In this document: piece by piece, positions 14,601 to 25,715 of the stretch
Numbering within the stretch: the stretch's first letter is position 1
How the letters are laid out: the number at the start of each line of letters is the position of its first letter
DNA from: Amblyornis subalaris
Taxonomy: Eukaryota > Chordata > Aves > Passeriformes > Ptilonorhynchidae
Assembly: GCA_018881555.1 (NCBI GenBank)
Contig: JACAXG010000018.1
Span: 1,363,325-1,427,324, forward strand
Length of the DNA: 64,000 bases
Direction of reading: 5' to 3'
Made by a program: the position numbers and the translations under genes
Notes under the pieces: generated by a model
What the model was told of the DNA's origin: nothing
What the model saw: only the letters and a program-made list of their open reading frames with translations
The model's database searches: none

Positions 14601-15069
14601 TAGCCCAGAGGAGTTACAAGCCAGGTGCTGTGCAATGTGGACAGGAATTGAGCTGATCTGAAAGGTGCTCGTCCACAGCAGTGTGGATGGGAACCAGCCA
14701 GCTTCAACTGGAGCAAGGGACTAGACTGTCTCTCTTTCTGGTCCACAGGCACGATAGAAGGAGGCTGCTGGTCATATCGTGTTTCTGTATGAGGCAAGCT
14801 GTTCTTGTTAATAGCCAGCAGCTGTTCAAATGCTGCCATTTCTTCCCAAAAGTTGCAACATGCTACTATTCAGACTTAAAAGCCCTAACTGATCTTGAAG
14901 TTAAAAAAGCATTACATTAAACTCTGATATACTCTAATTAGAAAGCATTTCATTTCAAAAAAATGCAACCTCAGATTTTCTATTTTCTGATTAAAATATA
15001 TGTAAGTTTGACTATAATTGTTCATGCATAAGCATCCCTATACACTATTAAAAATGCCCTGACAGAGAA
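5672..15069. other. Gene-free stretch
   Basis: No exon or transposon was recognised. The open frames are all under 105 codons and unsupported. Small structures seen are a 12-base direct repeat (gcctataatgtt at 10529-10540 and 10553-10564, period 24) and short A or T homopolymers near 7580, 9130 and 13250. The segment around 6700-8000 is slightly richer in G and C and holds several overlapping short frames, but no frame shows a family signature or a convincing pair of splice sites. Confidence 0.55.
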
Positions 15070-15345
15070 CACTTTGTGGAATATTCTTGCCACAGGGGCA
15101 TCCATAGTTTTCATATGCTCAAGAACAATTGGATACATTCATGGATGAAAGATCTGGGAAAGACGGACAGAAATCCAAAAGCTGTAGTCTGAGGTAGTCC
15201 CTGATCTACAAATTGCTGGAGCCCAGGAAAGGTCTTTCTATGCTGCCCCTGTTCTTTATATTCCTCCTGAGACTACTGTTCCTGTCAGTATACTGAGCTA
15301 TAGGGATCTTTGGGCATGTACTGCTGATTTTGTGCTCTTATTTGC
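15070..15345 (+). mobile_element. Ancient CR1 (L3-like, amniote-wide type) fragment
   Basis: The segment follows, at low identity, the 3' part of the old CR1 families widespread in turtles and crocodilians. In order it has gtggaa..cttgccacagg, a piece like aagaacaattggatacattcatgga, then a region like cccctgttct..ttcctcctgaga. It ends in ctgtcagtatactgagcta followed by a degraded tggacctttggtct block. The order of four independent blocks is what supports the call. It is far more diverged than the avian CR1 copies nearby, so it probably predates birds. Confidence 0.6.
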
Positions 15346-18102
15346 AGTTCTGAGTAGTATTTGCTTTTGCAAGTGTTGAATTTTCTCTCTTCTTCATGCT
15401 CAAATATATTCAATCTCATTTTCGTAAAGGGAACAACAGCTGTTTAAAAAAGAAACCGCTGTAAATGAAGAGTAGATTCTGAATCTTCATCTTGTTGACA
15501 TCGTCCTTTACAGAGCTGGAAACTTTGTCATACCACAGCAGTATTATGTAAGAGAATGGTGGTGCACAAAAGTTCCTGCAAAGCATACAAATATTGTACC
15601 CTTAGGGCTGATCTTCTGAAAGACACAGACTGGAGATGACTGTGGAATGAGAATGTAACATATACAATGCATATTAAATAATTGGCACATACTGGTTGTA
15701 TTCAAGTGGTGGTATAGGTATTTCCTTCTTTTTGCATATTTTTTGCATAAAACTATAGCTAAGGAATTTTTATAATGTTAATTTATGTGTTTGCTGTATT
15801 GGCTATTTAAAACAGAGGTTTGTGTCTGGAGCTGAGTAAATGAGGAAGGAGGTAGGAGGTGGAATGGGCCAGCACAAGAAGCCAGAGGAATCTGTTTCTG
15901 TCAAGAACAGAATGGACATCTCATTGCTTTTACCATCCACGTGCTAGCTTTCTACGTGATACCAATAATAACAGTAATTATGGCATCTAACTGCAGTTGT
16001 TAATCAGTTTCACAACATTTTTAATTTTTTTTTCTGACCATCAGTTGTGAATACAAGAAAATTGAGAACTGTGTGAAACTTTGACTTGTGCTGCCTCATT
16101 TATAAGATAAAAAAGACTTTGTGCCTTATTGAGCATATTGTAACTCTGTAAGGAAATGGCATTTGAGTTACACTTGTGGGTTTAAGTATAAACTACTTTG
16201 TCAGCCCCTTTCTGTTACTGAAATTTTCTGAACATAAGTTACAGATTTTCTGCTGAAATGATTTTCTGCTTAAAAGTCCAGGGCTTGCTGGCCTACCACC
16301 TTATGCTTTGGTAATACTATGGTGATATGAGGTACTGGTTTTGTATTTTTGAACCTTTGCTGAACATCGCTTCCTTTCTTTGTATAGTGATTGTTTAATG
16401 CACAGTTGTTTTTGTAGTTGCTAAACTCTTCCCTTCATAGTGCCTATTGATTTTGAAGTGATGCTTCTGCTCTTTTTCGCCCAGTTTTTGTGACCTGATT
16501 GTATCTCTTGAGTATTGCTATGGTAATAACTTCTATTTTCTTTATCTGCTGTGTGTATTAATTTTAGTCTGTACTGATTTTAGCTCTAACAAAAAGAACT
16601 AGAACAGAAGCACTGACCTATTTGTATTGTGTTAGATAACACACATTTTCAGTAGAAAGCAAGGTGCATCTTCAAAATGGGTCATGTCCTGAAATCCTGA
16701 CTAAAGTTTACATGAAGTTCAGTGTATTTTTAAAAATGAGAAACAAAAGCCTCACTAACACGATGTGAAAGTGAGAAATTCACCTATAACTGCATTGTCA
16801 GTTCACAAATTGCATAAAAATATTTTTAAAGTCATGACAACTAATTGAGGGTCTGTTCTTTCTGCTTTCTCCCTAAGACAGCATTTCCAAGTAATATTAT
16901 TAGCTGTTATTTAGTTGATGTGACATGAAAGCCAGCTCCCAAATCTGTGCATATAGTAAATACCTCCGATTCTTCTACAATATGTCCAGTTATGTAATAT
17001 GTGCGATTTTATATACCTAGCTTAAATGGTACTTTAAGATAACATTCCATATAGTGTTTAATACTGATGGTGCTGTTCAAATGAATTCTCCATAACCTTC
17101 CAAAAGTGTAGCTGATTTGAAAGAAGTGTTGATACCATTAGAGATAAAATAGTATGTTCTAAATATACTAAGTTAATTAAAGATGCTATATAAATAGTAT
17201 TACTAAGGTCAGTGTCCTGTCTATGCTTGCAGTATTAATTTACGTTTTATCTTTATTCAATATGAAATTCTGCATCTTTTGCCCTTCAAAATGTCTTCAT
17301 GCAAAGTGTGTTACTGAGATTAATAACTGCAGAGGCTGCTCCCAAGGCTTTGAGTCCTTAGACTCGCTGTGAAACCTAGAGGCAGTGACTTTCTTAAAGT
17401 ATGGTGCTTGCATTAAGAAGGGAAAATAACTTTTTAGTTCTTCTGTTTAGCTGTTAACATTTTATAGCTGCGCAATCATGTCATGGTTTGCTATGGCTTC
17501 TTTTTCATTCTTGAAGTTCCCAGGGGGAACTGTAAATCCCTGTTCAAATGTGTTATTGAGTTAGTTATGAAATCTAAATTTATCTTCATCTTTGCAATGA
17601 ACACTAGAATACCTCTTTTATTANGAAAGAGTCAAGTTTCCATTTCTCATTCTAAATTGTCTTTGGAAATTACTAGATAAATTCAGCTATTCCTTCTGCA
17701 GCTTTCAACAAAACTTTAAAAGCTGTTTTATTTTTTAATTTTGTCATTATAGTTTATATATTTACATTCTTATCTACTTACATTAATTATATTATTATCT
17801 GTTTATATTACTATCTGTTTTCTTCAATATAGATATTTCTCTAATCACTAATATCTGGAAATGTATTTGAAAGCTGGGAAGGCTCGATTTGGGAGCATCT
17901 GTTTGTGTGGTAAACATGAGCTGCTTCTTTAGATAGTTTAATGTCTCTACGGCAAATATATAAAGATAAGACCTTTTATTGCACGTTTGTGTTGTCTATT
18001 CTTAGTATTAAGACTTGTCATGAATTTCTGTAGAAATACAGTGCAACTCTAGCAGAATTTATTTTCCGTCTTTCGTCATAAGTTGCGATTTGGTGCTTAA
18101 AA
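15346..18102. other. Gene-free AT-rich stretch
   Basis: No gene or transposon was recognised. The part around 17740-17830 is low-complexity AT-rich sequence with short repeated words of the type ttatctgtttatatta. The longest open frames are about 65 codons and unsupported. Confidence 0.55.
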
Positions 18103-18232
18103 GAATCACAGACTCCCAGAATTACCTAGGTTGGAAAAGACCTTTGAGATTGTTGAGTCCAGCCTATGACCTACCACCACCTTGTCAACCAGACCATGGC
18201 ACTGAGTGCTGCGTCCAGTCTTTCTTAAACAA
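18103..18232 (-). mobile_element. CR1 LINE 3'-end fragment
   Basis: On the + strand this reads aatcacagactcccagaatt, then taggttggaaaagacctttg and agattgttgagtccagcc. That is the reverse complement of the standard avian CR1 3' terminus, followed by its internal block down to a tccagtctttcttaaac-like segment. The left end lies at the true CR1 3' terminus and the right end is the 5' truncation. It is short and non-coding. Confidence 0.93.
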
Positions 18233-20192
18233 AAGAGATCTTGGAAAAAGTTCTTTCATTTACGTACTGGATATTCTCCTTTAACATGTGTAGCATAGTC
18301 AAATTGTGCATAGTTTGTGTTTCAGGTTTTACTGTAGTTTTTATTTGGTTTTTTTACAGGGAGTAAAATTGCAAATTTGACACTTAATAATGTATAAGAA
18401 TTTTAAAAACGATACTGTCAAAATAAGAAGCAACTCTTGTCGTTTTATTCCATCTTGGTTCTCTTCTAGGGCTGGGCATGGGCTCAGAAAAACACTTGAA
18501 TTTTAGAAATGTGGGGTTAGTGCCAAATGTGCCAAAGTGGATGCTTGTTTGTACAAGAACAAAGCGAGAAGGGGCCCAATCTTGCATAATCCATGCAAAA
18601 GTTTCTATAAAATGAGCCTGCTTTAAGAGGGGGTCCTTTGTGAAATCAGTGAAGGTCCTTATGAAATTGGTAAAGGGATGGGTCAATGGTGTGGAGCCTT
18701 GATTTGTGTGTGGTTGTACTGCTTTGTTGTGATCAAAAAAGGATAAAAGCTTGTGTGCAGAATGCTGCAAAAATCTGGTGTAAAAAGTAGGACAAAGCAC
18801 TCATCAGCTTTGTATAATTACAGTTGCTTTGTTATTGTACCGTTTGATCAGTGACAGCACTTTGGGTGAAGAAATGACCAAATCAATCAACTTATCGTAG
18901 GGACTCCTGGCTTTTGAAGAAGTTGTCTTGGAACTGTTTCTTCGATGTGCTTCACACCAGTGAACGGCTTCATGCTGTTTTTCCTTATCAGTTGTGAAGT
19001 GGTTAAATTGTGTGCCCTGAATGAAAACCTAATTTGCACATATTTTCAGTTGGGCAGTATTTCCCCTTTTTATTCTGTAGATGGGCTCTTGAAAGCTGTT
19101 TGCTTTGATAAGGCTCCCACTTCAACAAAAGAAAATCCTACTAAGAAGAATATTGATTGGCCTGTCCCTGATGCTTGCTTTGGCAGGTGTCAGTGAGAAG
19201 CTGCTGGATATGGAGAGAAATAGAGGAAATACAATTTCTCTTATGAGAAATAAGATAATATGAGAAAAAGATAAATACCTTATGAAAATGTAGAAATTTA
19301 ANAATGTTTTAATAGGTAGCAATATAAAACTTTGAACACCTACATGCCGTGCAAAATAAGCGTGCCAAAAGGCACTGGATATTCTGTGTAACGGTCGTTA
19401 TCTTCAGAATCCANTGCATGAAGATTACAGGCTGCATGTGCAGCTTTGGATCCTCATGCATAGCTTTCAGTGATNTAGAAAAAACCCCTGGAAATAATAG
19501 TAAAAGGCAGCTCAATTGCATTCATTTTCTATATTATAACAAATTGTAGCAGTTGGCTGCTAATTACAAATAGAGACATAGCATTTTTTAACCTTGCAGT
19601 CTTCAGGTTTGAGTGTTTATTTTAGGGATTAAGCTGGAAGAGGTTTGGAAGCAAGCCAAGTGTCAGTCGTGTTACTGTTCTAGACTATATAACAGCATCC
19701 AGTCCAAAGAATGGATCTCAGTCTTCCTGTACTTCTAAAACAAATCCAAGTGGTTTCTTAGGTTTTGCCAATCTACCTTGTCCAGTGTTGTATTGGTTTT
19801 TATATTATACAGCCAATTTTTGATGCAAAATTCTTGACTCCTGGTTGGCCATATTATCAGAAGGAAGAGATGTCAGAAACCAGTTAGCTTTAGCTTTNGG
19901 GTTTTTTGATTTTTTTTCACATTAGCAGCATATAGTTTATGTCTTGTAAATTGTATTTGTGAGAAAACATTATTTCCTGATTCTGCAAAGCTGAGAATAA
20001 TGATCTAAAGTGTGAGGGCTGTGNAAGATACAATTTATTATGAGAGAATAAAAATCTTATGATGCTTATAATGATATGGACTAATCCATAATATCTAAGT
20101 ATTGTTGAAGAAAAAAATANAGCAGCAAAGCCAGAGCAAAATTCAATACTGATGTTTTTAAATTCTGAGAAATGCTAATATTTTTGAAAAGT
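18233..20192. other. Gene-free stretch with one 138-codon open frame
   Basis: A minus-strand open frame at 18384-18800 runs 138 codons from ATG to stop. I do not recognise the product. It is rich in Phe, Thr and His and has no signal peptide, membrane segment or known motif. In about 128 kb of two-strand sequence at this base composition, a few frames of this length are expected by chance, so it is not called a gene. Six isolated N bases cluster between 19302 and 20120. Confidence 0.45.
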
Positions 20193-20207
20193 TATATATA
20201 TATATAT
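20193..20207. repeat. (TA)n microsatellite
   Basis: An uninterrupted run of alternating T and A, about seven units, directly abuts the CR1 fragment that starts at 20208. It may vary in length between individuals. Confidence 0.8.
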
Positions 20208-20262
20208 GGGGTTGTACTAGATGACCTTTAAAGATCATTTTCAACCCAATCTTAAATAATGC
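20208..20262 (+). mobile_element. Very short CR1 LINE 3'-end fragment
   Basis: The sequence gttgtactagatgaccttt, then aagatcattttcaacccaat, matches the last part of a + strand CR1, whose usual form is ggttggactagatgacc followed by the ccttccaaccc block. Only about 55 bases remain. The terminal gattctatg-type repeats are not recognisable. A run of 18 or so T bases lies just downstream at about 20285. Confidence 0.8.
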
Positions 20263-22672
20263 TCATTGAGGTTTTTGGTGTGGTTTTTTTTTTTTTTTTT
20301 AGTATAATTTTAATTAGCAGCTAAACTTGCCATTTCATACTGTAAAATTGGTCTCTCTTATTTTGGTACAGAATAAGTAATTAATGATTCATCTGTTCTT
20401 ACAGCTAGCCAATTTATATTTTATGTTGCCAGCTGGTTTATGATATGTTAGAGAGACAGAGAAAGGTATCATGGGTGCACTACATGAAAAACGAAGGTTT
20501 TATCTACTGGTACATAGATACAAACTAATCAGAAAGTGGAATTATGACCTCGCATTACTGAAGGTATTATGAAAACTGCATGTTCTGAAAATTATGAAAA
20601 ACAGGTAGCTTGTAAGCAAGAAAAGACAAAAGCATTTCCACAAATGAGTGGAGGGTTCTGTAACTGGAAATGGAGCATTAAGTTACCAATGATATTTGTA
20701 CTGGTCCCCTTAACTGGATNGTCAATGTCATACATTGGAGGTATTTATATTACTGGGTGTTCTCTTTAATTTTATCATTTTTACTGTGTCAGCTTTTATT
20801 ATCATTAACAACTAGGCTCACAGACTCAATTGTGTCCCAGCAGGATTTCAGATTATTCCTCAAATTACAGCAATTTGTCATGATGTCAATGTTTTTTAAC
20901 CTATAACCCTAGGTTACCTACGGAGGCTGCAGAGCCTGGATTTCACATGCCACAGATTCAATTTATATTGTGTGTAAACAATTACAGGGCCTCACAAACA
21001 AACAAAAGGCGGCCAAAGTCAAAACTAAAGGTCAGAGTCTAGCTTGTCATGAATCCATTCTAAGTGGATTTTTTTTCCAAACAGAATGTAGGCAATGCAA
21101 TAGCGTTGACTCTTGGCCATAAAATGTAGTAGAGGTGAGTTAGGCTCTTGTTAATGGCAGAACCTCTACTGGTAGTGGCAGGAACAGAATTTTGAAGAAT
21201 TGCTGTTGCAACAAGTGTTTCTGACTATATGTGCCTGTAGAAGTTTTCAAGAGTTTTGATGGTATTGTAAGAGAGAAACAAGCAAATGATCGTGAAGCTG
21301 AAAGAATGTTCTGGTTCAGGAACACCCAAAGCTGGAGAAGTGAAGGGAAGAGAGTGACTGTTCATCCTGTGATAGCTCATGTGAGTCCTCTGCTAGGGAA
21401 TGTGGGAACAGGTGGTCTGAAAGCCCTGAGCCAGCCCTGCTGCCTGTGGTGGCCAGAGCTGTCTTACAGGAGCCAGCAGTGCTGATGTTTGCCCACACCA
21501 ACAAGCTGTAGGACAGCTCAGCTGCACAATGGAGGTTGGGGCAAGTTTACTGTCTTCACAAATTGTGTGTGAGATGTTGGAGTGTCAGAGGGAGAGTTGG
21601 ATTGTTAAATGCAATGTAGAATTGCAATTTTTTTGTTCTCTTTTTATTCTTTTGTTATTATTTCAACGAATGCCACCATATGTTGGCCTGCTTGTTTGTT
21701 CTTGAGCTTTGCGTGTAACAATGTGATATTATAGAATAAATCATTTTCTACGCTTCCTCTGAAAGGATAAAACTGTGTAAAATTACTGGACTATTCCTGT
21801 GCTTTCTGGTGAACTTGAAAAGCTTCCATCGTTGGCACAAATAAAAGATAAATCTTCCTGGTTTATTATAGATTAATTGAATAATTAAGAAGCCACTTGT
21901 AATTACTGTCCCAAGGAGTTATAGAAATTACACTTCTAAGAGTGCTACTGAGAAAATCTTTAGATTAAATTTCTTTAAATAGAACTATGCAAATTGCATA
22001 CTGCCAGAGGTTTCTGCCACATCTTATTTGAAAGAATTTTTTTAAAATATAGCTGCATGTTGAAATTTTAAAAGTGCTTAGCTGATGTGAGGATGAGATT
22101 TATGGTTAGATACTAAACGGTGCTTAGGTATATACTTAAATGTTGAGTATATGTAATCAAGCTCATGGGAAATGGCTAAATTTACCAGGTTGTTCCCATT
22201 TCTCCACAGCGTTTCTGAAACTAAGAAATTACCCTGAAAGCTCAAGCCAGGTTTAGAGTATTTCTCGCATGCATATATTTAGCCTAACAGAAAATTCAAC
22301 TGTATTTCCTTTCTGTTANGTTTTTGACACTGTGTTAATGTAGGTTAGCGTTGATGGAGGGGGTGTGCAGTAGTATTATCTGGCAAGGAAGAAGACTCAT
22401 TTTACAAGGAGATAGGATTTTTTAAAAGCTTATACAGGTCGACAGTGTTTATGGGCAAAGCAGAGCAATGACAACTAAAAATCAGTGGCACTTAGCTATG
22501 GGATAATCAGAACAAGTCAGGATCACGGCAGTGTCAGCAATTAGACCGTGAGGCAGGTTATGATGAGATAAGAATGGCAGTGGGGGTGTTGACGGAGGAA
22601 TTCTGTAACTAAAGAGATTACATAAATGACAGTGGATATGAGAAACAGCCTGTAGTCATTAGCATATGTAAT
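20263..22672. other. Gene-free stretch
   Basis: No exon, RNA gene or transposon was recognised. Open frames are under 90 codons and overlap each other on both strands (for example around 21231-21504), with no family signature. Confidence 0.55.
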
Positions 22673-22785
22673 TTCATCTCCTTCTCTGGAGATACTCAAA
22701 AGCCGTCTGGATGCTTTCCCAAGTAATGTGCTCTTGGGACCCTGCTTGAGCAGGGAGGTTGGACCAGGTGACCTCCAGTGCTCCC
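22673..22785 (+). mobile_element. CR1 LINE 3' fragment
   Basis: The run ggagatactcaaaagccgtc, tggatgctttcc, gtgctcttgggaccctgctt, gagcagggaggttggacca and ggtgacctccag follows the CR1 3' untranslated region in the sense direction. The copy stops before the terminal short tandem repeats, so both ends are truncated or eroded. Confidence 0.92.
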
Positions 22786-25451
22786 TGGAGCATTGAAGGA
22801 CATCCCTCCTGGTGCAAGAAAAACCTTCATGTCTCTACAAAAAGTCCGTTTTCTGCTGCAGTGTTGATCCTCTTCTGCTGTGCCCACCTTGTTAACTTTT
22901 GAATTTGCCTTTATTCCTGCCAAACTGCCCTAACCACTGCTCACTTCCCTGATTTTCCAGGCTACCCACTTGTTTTACTGCTTCCGTTCCAGTCCTCGGA
23001 TCGCTGGTCACTGTGCCTTTAGGTATGGTGTCTCGTAGATAGTTTTCTTCATGCCTCCCCGGGTAGTTGTTCCATGAAGCTTAGAGACATCATTCTCTTT
23101 TCTTTGATTTATAATTGTCTTAAGCATACCGTTATTGCATTACTTTTCCCGTGCTTTGGTCTTTGCATTGCGCTGGCTCAGCAGTTCATTAGTTGAAATT
23201 AGTTCATTCTCTTACAGACTACAGATGTGTTAAGACCTAGGATTTATGCTTGCTCAGCAACTGCATTAATCCCTGTCTAGCTGTAAGTAAGGTTAAATAT
23301 AATTTTGCAGAGTTTAGCAAAAATTGTATTGTTAAGTGGCCACCCCTCCCCTTCTTTTTTGTTGAAGTGGTTAGTGACACACTGGGTCTTGGTTTTGCTT
23401 AGCAGACCTTTCTTCTCCAACGGCAGGTTATGCTGGGGCATTTTGGCCTCTGTTGGGTGAGGGCTCCTGTTCCCCCCTTTGCCAAGTTGAATTTTCTCTT
23501 ACACACTGTTGCATGTAGTTGTGGTTCCAGATCCTGTTTGGATGGCTGTTTCTCTGTTACATAAAGTAATTGCCACTGCAAAAACTTGGAACTGACCTCA
23601 GATTTGGCTCAAAAAGCCTCAGATTTCCTGGCTGTGGTGAGCACCTCCATCACAGACACAGATGTGTTCTTTTTACTTGGGATAATTTCTTCTTCTACAA
23701 ATAATACATTTTTTTATTAATGCCTGGTGCAACTTTAGCAGGAGATTGTCCATACTCAGATTTTTTTCTCTTGAACTAAAAGGAAATGATACTGTATTTC
23801 TCATATGACTTACCAGCACACAATTATGTAATAAGGTAAGACTGTCTCCCATTTTTTTCAGGGAATAATATGCAGTGTCACCAACTATTAGGACCATATT
23901 AATACTCAGGCTCTAGATCTTGTATCAGCAAACATGTCTCCTTTGTGACCTCATTTGAGACCTCTAGGGTCTAGAAAGGAATGTATGAGCGTGTGTGTTT
24001 AGTGTTCCTAGGTGCTGGTTCTAGGGAGCTCCCACCTTAGTGGGCAGTTTCCACGCTGGGTAGGCAAAGTACTTCACCCCATGTTTCCAGATTCTCCTTG
24101 GGGCCAAGCACCTCGATTGTTTTCATTGCAGAACTGAATTTGTAGGTGCTTAGTCCTTCATTAGGTTGCAAAATCAATTAATAGCTTTCTGCTTGTACTC
24201 TCCCTTGTAAGTTTTCCTATAATTTAATTTGCACTTACTATGTCTTGAGCCAAAATAAAAACTATTTCAGTTAATGTTTGTGCTTCCATTCCTTTCAACC
24301 TATTACTACAGGAGTCTTCTCAGTCATTGTTTACCTTGGAATTCTCAAATTCCATTGTCAAATCACCTCTGTGATTTGTTCTGTTTTTCTGAATTTTGAT
24401 TTCTGCTGTTGGTATGAGGGTGGCCACAAGCGGAACAGAACCTTCAGGTGCATTTGCTGTTTACTGCAATGCAGTATGGGATTTCATACTCCTGAAAATT
24501 TTGGGTTTAATATGTCTTGCAAACTTTTAATGTCACTCAGTACTAGCTTGCTTTCTACATTTCTGCACACAAATTACTTTTTTTTTCTCACACCATTGAA
24601 TGCTTATGTGTTTGTTTCCTGTGCGGTGGTGGTTCGAGTTTTTTGTCCATTTTAATAGCTTGAATTTATTTTTAGCTTTTGTTTTGCCAAGTAAGTATTA
24701 TTTCAGAAATTTCAGCTCTTACAGCAGGTGCAGCATTTGTTACAGTACGTCAGATGCTACAGTAGTTTAAATATTTGGATGATCTGGAGGAAAGGCTAAC
24801 AGCAAAATCATTGTTTATATTGACACAATTAGTTTCTTGAGGGATTTCCTCTCTCTTGAGGCTGTTTCAACAATATTGCAGTAAATATTATGTACAAGAA
24901 AAAAATCTAGCGCTGTATCATTTTCTAGAACAGCTTTTTTTTTTTGCTTTTGTTTGCCTCTGTGGCCCAGGATGGCTGGGATCTGCAGGTGCTTCAGATG
25001 GCTGAATTTGCATGTCACCTTAGTTATTGCAGAGTACAGAAATATGCAACTACTCTTTGTGGTGTAAAGTAATGCTGGAGATAAAGCTGCTTGCACTATA
25101 CCTATCTGAATTAATTAATTGCATTGGTGAAAGGAAGGAGTCAGGTTCAGTGTCCTGTCAGATGCCATGTCATTTTTCTGTGGTCTTTTGGGCTAAGTTC
25201 CCTTCAAAGCTGCCAACTTTGTATGACTATGTGTACAATTCAAAACCCGTAATAAATGATCCTGTATGTTGATTTCATTTAATAGATTTGCCATGTGCAG
25301 GAATTGTTCCTGAATTATTATTACCTGAAATATTTTGAGGTCTGAATTAGCAAAATGTTAGGAAGAGTGCCTGTGGTTTGCATTTTAATGTGAGAGTGAA
25401 GACAATCTGCTAGTTTGATTTGATTTTTAATTATTTTTTCAAGTCTGAAAA
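22786..25451. other. Gene-free stretch
   Basis: No gene or transposon was recognised. A + strand frame of 125 codons at 24278-24655 contains hydrophobic stretches but no recognisable family signature. It is treated as chance. Confidence 0.55.
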
Positions 25452-25715
25452 ATCATAGAATCATAGAATGTTAGGGGGTAGAATGNGCCTTATAGATCAT
25501 AGTCCCAACCTCTCCTGCCCATGGGCAGGACACCTCCCACTAGACCAGGTTGCTCAAGGCCTTATCCAGCCTGGCCTTGAACACTGCCAGTGTTGGGGCA
25601 TCAACAGTCTTTCTGGGAAACCTGTTCCAATGCTTAACCACACTCACATTAAAAATTTCTTTTTAATATCTAACCTAAATTTCTTCTCTTTCAATTTACA
25701 CCCTTTTTCAGTTTG
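25452..25715 (-). mobile_element. CR1 LINE 3'-end fragment
   Basis: The + strand begins with tcatagaatcatagaatg, the reverse complement of the terminal CR1 repeat units. The CR1 block around ctcctgcccatgggcagg, accaggttgctcaaggcc, ttatccagcctggccttgaa and gaaacctgttccaatgctt follows. The true 3' terminus is therefore intact on the left. The element is 5'-truncated on the right near a (t/c)-rich segment. One N lies inside, at about 25486. Confidence 0.96.

Noticed and set aside
24278..24655. 125-codon + strand frame with hydrophobic stretches
   Set aside because: The length is within chance for this amount of AT-rich sequence. Hydrophobicity reflects T-rich codons, and there is no motif or splice context.
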